A stretch of DNA of 64,000 nt, from assembly GCA_032718475.1 (NCBI GenBank), contig JAUCBJ010000933.1:1-64000 (forward strand). Reading direction: 5' to 3'. Positions 57,139-64,000 of this stretch are shown piece by piece. Each line of letters begins with the position of its first letter. Within the stretch, counting starts at the first letter, position 1. A model generated the notes under the pieces. It was not told the origin of the DNA and searched no databases. It saw only the letters and a program-made list of their open reading frames with translations. The stretch comes from Nemertoderma westbladi. Taxonomy: Eukaryota > Xenacoelomorpha > Nemertodermatida > Nemertodermatidae. The translations under genes were made by a program, and so were the position numbers.

Positions 57139-57216
57139 AGTGGGATTGAACTCGATATGTAGGCCTCGAGATTCCAAGTCCAATGCTTTACCAAATTCGC
57201 CACTGCGCCGTATGAA
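57139..57216 (-). repeat. tRNA-like (Ser-like) pseudogene or SINE head
   Basis: In reverse complement it has an A-box-like tggcgaatttggtaaagc, a ttggacttggaatc anticodon-arm region reminiscent of tRNA-Ser, and a B box gagttcaatccc. The anticodon stem does not pair and there is no acceptor stem, so it is not a working tRNA. Confidence 0.45.
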
Positions 57217-57487
57217 GCTAAAATTATCTAAACTAAACTAAACTTGTATAAGACTCAAACTCTGCTGGAAATTAACAACAAGAACACCATAACACCAACA
57301 ACTGAGTGAATACTAGAGGTCTTGCTACGTGGAACTAAAAAAACGGGGGAGAGTTGCAGATAAACATACCTTTTATTGGTAATACATAACACACTCAACG
57401 GGTACATACAGTGGCTACATCATAAGCAGATTCTATTCTAACTGTCTAAGCAAAATACTGTATGTACCATTACAGGAGGGTTGGGTG

Positions 57488-57858
57488 CAACCTTCGCCCA
57501 CTTACAACCTTCGCCCGTGGCCAATCTTCGTCCGCGTCCAACCTTCGCCTGGGGGAACCTTCGCCCGCAAGGTAATCTTCGCCTGCGAGCAACCATCGCC
57601 CAATAAGATTTGTGTTAGAAACCATTTTAGTTACAAATTGAGGGAAAGGAGCAGGTTACAGAGACGGTTTTTTCTAAACAAACAAAAAACGATGTTGTTA
57701 CAAATTGAGGGAAAGGAGCAGGTTACAGAGACGACTTTTTCTCACCAAAACAACCATTGTTTAGTGGGCGAAGATTGCCTGTGGGCGAATGTTTCCGCCG
57801 GGCGGTAGTTGCTCATTTTGAGGGCGAAGATTGCCCGGGGCGAAGATTGGACGCGGGA
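57488..57858. mobile_element. Foldback element made of iterated aaccttcgccc motifs
   Basis: The left arm repeats (c)aaccttcgccc-like motifs about seven times; the right arm repeats the complement gggcgaagattgcc about five times. The centre carries two tandem copies (period 67 bp) of the dispersed ggagcaggttacag module. It resembles FB elements, whose arms are made of short tandem units. It lies inside the hAT-type element. Confidence 0.8.
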
Positions 57859-58187
57859 GAAGTTTGCTGCGTACCTTACAGGGACCAGTGTTCGATGAAT
57901 GTAAGGGTGGAGTAGGCACTACTGTACTGTAGTAGTAGTAACAGTTGGCCTATGGAAGATATTATTAAAATGCAAGTAACTTACAATCTGAGCGTAATAT
58001 GTACCGGTGTTTGCTTTTACTACAAGGCTAATGTTTAAAGAAGACGCATGGAACCATAAAATGGTTGTGTAAAAATGTAAAATTATTAATGACGTAAAAT
58101 TTCTTTCAAAAATTGGGTAGGCGAGACCCACGTTTGGATAGGCGGCGCCTACCTTCGCCTTATACTGGCTACGGGCCTGGTTTTAAG

Positions 58188-59276
58188 CCTACTACTACAT
58201 GTACGAACACCCAAATACACACTCTGCCTCTATAGTTAGAAATGAGTTCCCTATAATTTTTTTCAATAAGTTACGTTCAAACACCAATATCATACTGTAC
58301 TTAGTGAAACATTTCCTTGATCTTTAGTTGGGCTACTTGTCTTAATCGACATTTACAATTTCTATAAGGAATTGTATGATAGCTATTGTACAATAATAAT
58401 TGAAGAATTGCTGTATCTTAGTAATTCAATGTTATTATCATTTGTTTTATTCCAATAACTAAAACAATAAGAAAATTAATATATATACAGTACAAGAGCA
58501 CACGTTACAATTTTCTATTTATAATTGTTAGATCACCACAATTTATTTACCTTATACTAAGTACAGCCATGTGGTATAATTAATTATTTTATTTCTTATG
58601 ATTTTTATTGAAATACTGAATTGAACACTGAATTTTAACAAGGAATGGATTAATTCAGTTTTTGAATAACAACTCCGTGGCATGGTAGTACGCGTGCTTG
58701 TCCAAGTTTGAATTGACTGAAACTTTGTAGCCATTTACTACAAAATAAGCTTAGCCTTGGATTCGATTTGCTAAACCTAAAGAGTAAATTATGTAGAGGT
58801 AAATAATTGGATTTCCGGTGTATATCAATTCCAGTGTATTTCCAATCAATATAATATTATGCAGAAGTGCAAATATTATAGGCTTACGTTTTTAATGACT
58901 TAATATTTACCGGCAATCAATATAATATGTAAATAAAATCCTAGCAAACAAACGGCAGCTGCAACAGAGGATCCAGTAGCCATATCAAATCATTGCATTT
59001 TATTACCGCATTCGTTGATGCATGAATATGACTTTACATACGATATTATGCACTTGCGCGGATATATCCCGCCCTTATTCCGTTATTGTTGTACTTGTTC
59101 CTTTGTTTCTTAGGGATGCTGCTGTTCAATATTGTATTGACAGTAAAATCTCGGCCACTGATGGCTACTGTACGAGCTGTTCACGCACCCTAATACCGAG
59201 TATTCATTCAACATAATAATGTGGTAGGTAAATAGTGTCTAATATAATACTACTACTAGATAGTAAGTAGGCCTAC
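58188..59276. other. AT-rich non-coding region
   Basis: No gene or repeat that I can name. Confidence 0.45.
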
Positions 59277-59895
59277 TGTGGGGCGAGACACGTAGTCGGC
59301 GAGCCTTGGCATACGGTTCATATAGGGCAAATGGGGCATGTCCGTCTGTCTGTCTGTCCGTCCGTCTGTCTGGTAAATGTTTGAACGCGAATTTCTCTGC
59401 ATCGCTGGTTCGGAATTGAACCAAACTTAGTAGGTAAGTAGTAGAGAGAAAGTTTAGAAAGTTTGTAAAGTTTGGTGAAAAATCATGCAGTCTGACGTCA
59501 GCTACGACAGATTATGTAGTTTTTAGAAAATGTTAAATTTCTCGGGAAGGCCTCATTTTCCTGAGCTGAAATTTTGGTGGCCTGTAGAGAATCATAAAGT
59601 CTATCTTTTACGAAATTGAAAAGTTAAGACATTTAATTGGGGATCCGCTAGAGACTCAGAAGTAATGACATAGGCCTACCCGGTACGGTACTGCTGTACA
59701 GTGCTGCACTGGTAAGTACGAAATTGCAGAATAACAATTTGACACCACCTAGCGGATTAACATATGATTGTATATCGAATGAATACATTTATAGCATGGG
59801 ATATTGGGTCCAAACTAGACATGCCCCATTTGCTCTATATGAACCGTATGCCAAGGCTTGCCGACTACGTGCTGCGCGAAGTCCCCACGAACGTG
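59277..59895. mobile_element. Inverted-repeat element (MITE-like), about 0.6 kb
   Basis: Arms of 54 bases (59,289-59,342 and 59,818-59,871) pair with about three mismatches; shared phrases include cacgtagtcggc and ccttggcatacggttcatat. A (gtct)n microsatellite lies just inside the left arm. No transposase. The end phrase (ccccacgaacg) also occurs near 16,470. Confidence 0.75.
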
Positions 59896-60189
59896 TATAA
59901 TACCGGTACTGTAATAACTTTGTAAAATAGTTAGTAATATGCAGTGGCTGATTGCGGCAAATTATTTCCATTTTTTTATATTTTTCATCCGGATGAAAAA
60001 CATTTAAATGTTTAACTATTGACTTCCGATTACTATTTTGGTTTTAATAACGCTTTGACTTTGATATCATTAATTATGATATTGATATTACGTATATACT
60101 ATAACCTACTCCTTTCCCTTAATTAATAATTGACATGCTAATTATCCGAGACGAGATATTAATTCGCCGATATGGAGTAGCAGGATAAT

Positions 60190-60960
60190 TTGCCCCTTGT
60201 GGAATCTGTCCCCACCGGCATAATCTCCTAGGAGATTATGTGCCCACAGTCTCATTCTCCTAGGATATCCCCCCCCCCCCCCCCCCGGACATAATCTCCT
60301 TTCTCCCTAATTTTTCAGCACACCACTCTGCCAGCTGCCTATACCAGTATTCGCCTATTTTGCAGTATTCTGGTATTGCAGTATTGACTATGCTGTTACT
60401 GTACCGTACTGCCTTTGTGCCTATTGCCTACCGGCTGATTTTGGGGACCGACCTTTTCAACCGTTTCCAATTGTCATTCTACAGCTGCGTACCGGGACCG
60501 GGCTGTTTTTTTGGTTATAGAGTGACTACTGACTGTCTGACCATGTGACTACTGACTGCCTGACCATATGGTTTCCCTCAATTGGTAAAGTGATCGTTTT
60601 TTGTTTTGGTTAGAAAAGCCCGCCTCTGTAACCTGTTCCTTTCCCTCAATTGGTAAAGTTGGCGTTTATTGTTTTGGTTAGAAAAGCCTGCCTTTGTAAC
60701 GTGCTCCTTTCCTTCAATTGGTATATATATATATAGGAATAACATTGAAATAATTTTAGATTTTATATAGGGGCCTAGTCATCTTTGCAATAAAGGCCTA
60801 CATGTATAAATATCCTGAACCAAAGATCATTTCACAGAACAGGGGGGTGGGGGCATAATCTCCTGAGATTTTGCCCGGGTGGGAATAATCTCCTAGGATA
60901 TTCTGGCTGGGTGGTCATCTAGTTTCCTACCCCACACCCCCCCCCCCCCCCCACACTCTG
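60190..60960. mobile_element. Putative foldback element with iterated taatctcctagga motifs
   Basis: Both sides (about 60,190-60,300 and 60,845-60,960) carry the motif ataatctcctagga several times next to poly-C runs (18 C at 60,269, 16 C at 60,937). A perfect 22-bp palindrome centred on cctagg is at 60,219-60,240. Two module copies lie between. Its exact ends are uncertain. Confidence 0.45.
60570..60722 (-). repeat. Two to three tandem module copies, antisense
   Basis: In reverse complement each unit reads gagggaaaggancaggttac, an aggcgggcttttct-like junction, and aaccaaaacaa. The period is about 68 bp. Confidence 0.8.
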
Positions 60961-61004
60961 TTTATCTGTTTATGGTGCGGGGGTTGGGGTTGTTCAAACT
61001 TAAG

Positions 61005-62011
61005 GAGACAGGGGGGAAACTCGACGCAAAACCCGCCTTGGCGAATTAATATCCCACCTCAATGTTAAATTCTCAATTTAGGGAAAGGAGCAGGATACAG
61101 TGGCACGTTATTTTAACCAAAACAATAAACTAAACAAAATAGAACAGGTTACTATGAATATTAAAATTGGATTAGGCTACACAAATCGATCGATCATACA
61201 TTATTTAATATTCATAACAATATTAGTAATAATATAATATTAATAATATAATATTAATAATATGATATTAATAATGTAATATTAATAATATAATATAATA
61301 AATTTAATACTTGAATCTAAATCAAAAATCAGCTTTCGATATTTTATATATATAATGAAAATAAATAAATAAATAAAATAAATATAAGGTGTTCTGACGA
61401 TGTTACCCGGGTGATAAATTGGTTTTCACCCGGGTGATAAAATGTTTTTCACCTGGGTGAAAAATATTTAAAAATTGGAAATAATTGGCACTATTGCCAC
61501 CATATGCAAATATTTTATATATTATTATATAGTTATTATTTATATTAATGTTTAATAGTTAAGATACACCTCCATTCGAGGTAAATTATTATTCGAGGTT
61601 ATTCGACTCCATTCCCTGACCTCCATTCGAGGTATTATTTATATTAATAATATATACATATTATATCTAAATTTATTTTTTTATAATAAAACTACATATA
61701 TTCCGCACAAGTTAAATTATATACCGGTATATAATGATGTTTAATAGTACGGTTCTAATAATAGAAGGCCAGATAGGGGGGAAAACTGGACGCAATAAAA
61801 ATTTATCCCTCTCCAGGGGAAATTCGACTCAAATAACAGCTGATTACTCTCAAAAATAAAACTGTAACCTGTTCTATTGTATTTAGTTTATTGTTTTGGT
61901 TAAAATAACGTGTCACTGTAACCTGCTCCTTTCCCTAAATTGAGAATTTAACATTGAGGCGGGATATTAATACGCCAAGGCGGGTTTTGCGTCGAGTTTC
62001 CCCCCTGTCTC
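61005..62011. mobile_element. Foldback element with ~150-bp arms containing the module
   Basis: The arms at 61,005-61,155 and 61,862-62,011 are near-perfect inverted copies. They begin gagacaggggggaaactcg, contain aaaacccgccttggcg, and each includes one full dispersed module (ggaaaggagcagg..). The centre is AT-rich with attaata and aaataaat simple repeats and an inner partial copy of the end (61,771). No coding frame. Confidence 0.85.
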
Positions 62012-64000
62012 TAGAGGTCATATCGTATGTTATGTTTCCCGATTATACGCATATACCTTACACCAGGAATAGGGTCTGTTTCTAATATATTATTTATCTG
62101 TATGAGGTATGTTGCGACAGTTACCAACCCTCGTTAATACCATCAGGATAACGAACCTTAGTTAAAAGCAAAGGGCCTGCCACCCATTAAATAGGTCATT
62201 TCATAAGCACGCGCAACTCAATAAATACTGTGGTTACCTTACAGCCATCCATCACGCTATTGTATACCGGCAGAATAACAGCCTGCCGCCACGTGCTGAG
62301 TACGGCCTCCCCTTGCCACGCGCCCTACTTCAGAAAACACAGCCATCATAGGGCAGCACATTCATTCTGCTGTGATCTTCCATTGACCACAATCGTAGGC
62401 TGTCAGAATAGAAGCCACTGCCTCATTTACAATGGCTTTCACCAATGCTAGTGGCGCCGCACCACCCCCATTAGAAAAAAATCCCACACATTGAACCAAT
62501 TCGTCTATTCTCTGTACTGATAGCGATAGGTAGGCCTAGGCCCAGGCACACATACAATATGTTGTAGCTGGCTTCCTTCCCTTCATTGTAAAGTAAACTG
62601 CATCCAAGCGGAATCCCTTAAATACGAGTTAGCCAGAGGGCTTTAGGTGATTGGTAACCTAGGCTCTAACTAGCGCCAGAAAAACGACAAGGCCATGTGA
62701 CCTGTTATAAAGGACCCATTAAAGCAAAGTCACAGTCACCAGGGAAGCCTTATAAATGAATCCTGCCCACAGCAGCCAGCCCTTCCCAGTGCCGGTGCCA
62801 CATATATACCGATGTGCTGTCTCCCCACCATATCATACAATGAACCCCTCCGGCTCAATTCATAGTAACTCATATCCACTTTGCAAATGAACTTTTCGTG
62901 TTAATCTGACGGTAGAATTACACAGATAATCAAGCAAACCGGAACCGAGCTCTTCTGATCGAAGCCCCCTCCATGCACGGATCTCGATATTCATATTACT
63001 GACAGTTCTGGAGGAAACACAACACTATATAGTTTCTGCTGGCTTCTTTACAAGGGCATCCGATACCATTAACATTGTCGCAGGAATCAGATTACATGCA
63101 TCATTGATATTAGAGCCTCTATCATCGTGCCGCTGATTGCCTTGACCAGTTATGGCCATCCGCACTGTAAACTGACACTGACCATCTTTCAGAATCGGTT
63201 AGATTGCCTATTTTTTTAATTAATGAAGTTAAATTTGGTAATTGACAAAGCAAGGTATGGCACACTTACACGGGCAGAGAAACCTTAGAATGAAAGCCTC
63301 AAAATAGAAATAAATCAAATAAAGTTGAGATAATTGCGTTACTTAGGGCTTGGCGAGCGGAAGCTAGCATGGTTCTCGTTTCGTTAATTATGCTCGGGAT
63401 ATTTTACAAGATTAGAGTTCCGGATGTCGGAATTTATATCCATTAGCTGTAGTATCCAATCCTTTTCGCATAAATCGTTAACAAGATAACTATCTAAGGA
63501 ACGGAATTTATATATGCTGTTTTTTGTAAAACGATAAGTAATCATAATACGAATTAATTATTCAACATCGACTACAAGCAGACCATTCGTCGTGTATTCG
63601 AATTATTCGATATATGATGTAGAAAATAAATTAAAACGAATTGACATTTTCTTGGTGGAGTAGCGTATTTATTTTTGCAGAAATGGAGTATATCTTTTTT
63701 AATGGCGAAAATAATGTATTTATGAATTCACAGTTATTAGTATTGATAAATATAATATCAACGATATACACCAATAACACAGTATGACGCATATACTTAC
63801 CGGTACCGGTACCTAATCCAATCGTATGTAAATCAACAAACTTAAACAGTTCATCAACAGAAACAAACGGTCCTTTCTTTTACGATGTTACTATTTAGTT
63901 GTTGAATAATTATGTTTCGTAAAAATTATAAAAATAACTATAGTACCTGTACTTTAAACTTATATTATAAATATTTAGTACTTAAATTATATTATTTTAC
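62012..64000. other. Non-coding region to the window end
   Basis: No gene is supported. The middle (62,200-63,200) is less AT-rich than its surroundings and lacks obvious repeats, so it could hold untranslated or regulatory DNA of a gene beyond the window. This is a guess. Confidence 0.4.

Larger units (their letters stand above)
56835..58179. mobile_element. hAT-type non-autonomous DNA transposon, 1,345 bp
   Basis: The ends caggcccgtagccag (56,835-56,849) and ctggctacgggcctg (58,165-58,179) are perfect 15-bp inverted repeats starting CAG, as in hAT elements. The 8-bp target duplication gttttaag stands directly outside both (56,827-56,834 and 58,180-58,187). Inner arms also pair (gggtaggcgag / ctcgcctaccc). 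No transposase frame, so it depends on another element. It contains a tRNA-like piece and a complete foldback element. Confidence 0.92.

Noticed and set aside
57139-57216. Functional tRNA-Ser gene
   Set aside because: The anticodon and acceptor stems do not pair; only A- and B-box-like parts remain.

Overview
This window reads as AT-rich nuclear DNA of a metazoan, most likely a marine invertebrate. The case for an animal is the LIN7 (L27-PDZ) gene, an ARFRP1 GTPase gene and a UPF0390 gene, set among BEL/Pao, RTE-like and CR1/Jockey-like retroelements, tRNA-derived SINEs, hAT-type elements and foldback elements. The short palindromes TAGGCCTA and TACCGGTA recur throughout the non-coding DNA. 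I cannot name the phylum from sequence alone. All three recognised host genes are single uninterrupted reading frames, which is unusual for these families.

Layout. 0-3.7 kb: a minisatellite of about 53 copies of a 66-bp unit. 4.05-4.69 kb: LIN7. 5.95-7.83 kb: a second tandem array of about 78 copies of a 24-bp unit. 8-14 kb: no recognisable gene, a few SINE-like pieces. 14.2-16.3 kb: a 5'-truncated, broken RTE-like LINE bounded by a 20-bp target duplication. 17.7-36.9 kb: another LINE (CR1/Jockey-like) interrupted twice by one LTR family, first by an antisense solo LTR (17,944-19,178), then by a complete 16.8-kb BEL/Pao element (19,938-36,783) with nearly identical 1,210-bp LTRs and a 5-bp target duplication. 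This element has an intact gag-protease-RT-RNase H-integrase frame, an extra 732-codon frame upstream, and small frames downstream. 37.0-39.2 kb: a decayed second BEL/Pao element. 39.4-39.7 kb: an antisense SINE. 39.7-43.7 kb: a decayed coding block of unknown origin, split by a 1.07-kb foldback element. 44.8-47.8 kb: a second RTE-like copy with nested insertions. 48.3-50.2 kb: two foldback elements, one rich in GCGCGC. 50.4-52.4 kb: ARFRP1 and the UPF0390 gene on the same strand. 53-64 kb: repeats only, including a hAT-type non-autonomous element (56,835-58,179) with a foldback nested inside it and further foldbacks at 59.3, 60.2 and 61.0 kb.

How the parts relate. The host genes are ordinary housekeeping or scaffold genes with no visible link to each other. 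The rest is a dense record of mobile-element activity. Two observations stand out. First, a 66-68-bp module (core ggagcaggttacag) is scattered at eight places, often inside foldback elements, and appears to be the ancestor of the 3.5-kb minisatellite. Second, the large BEL/Pao element carries coding content beyond the usual set, and its gag-protease region holds a cluster of consensus 5' splice sites all in one codon phase.
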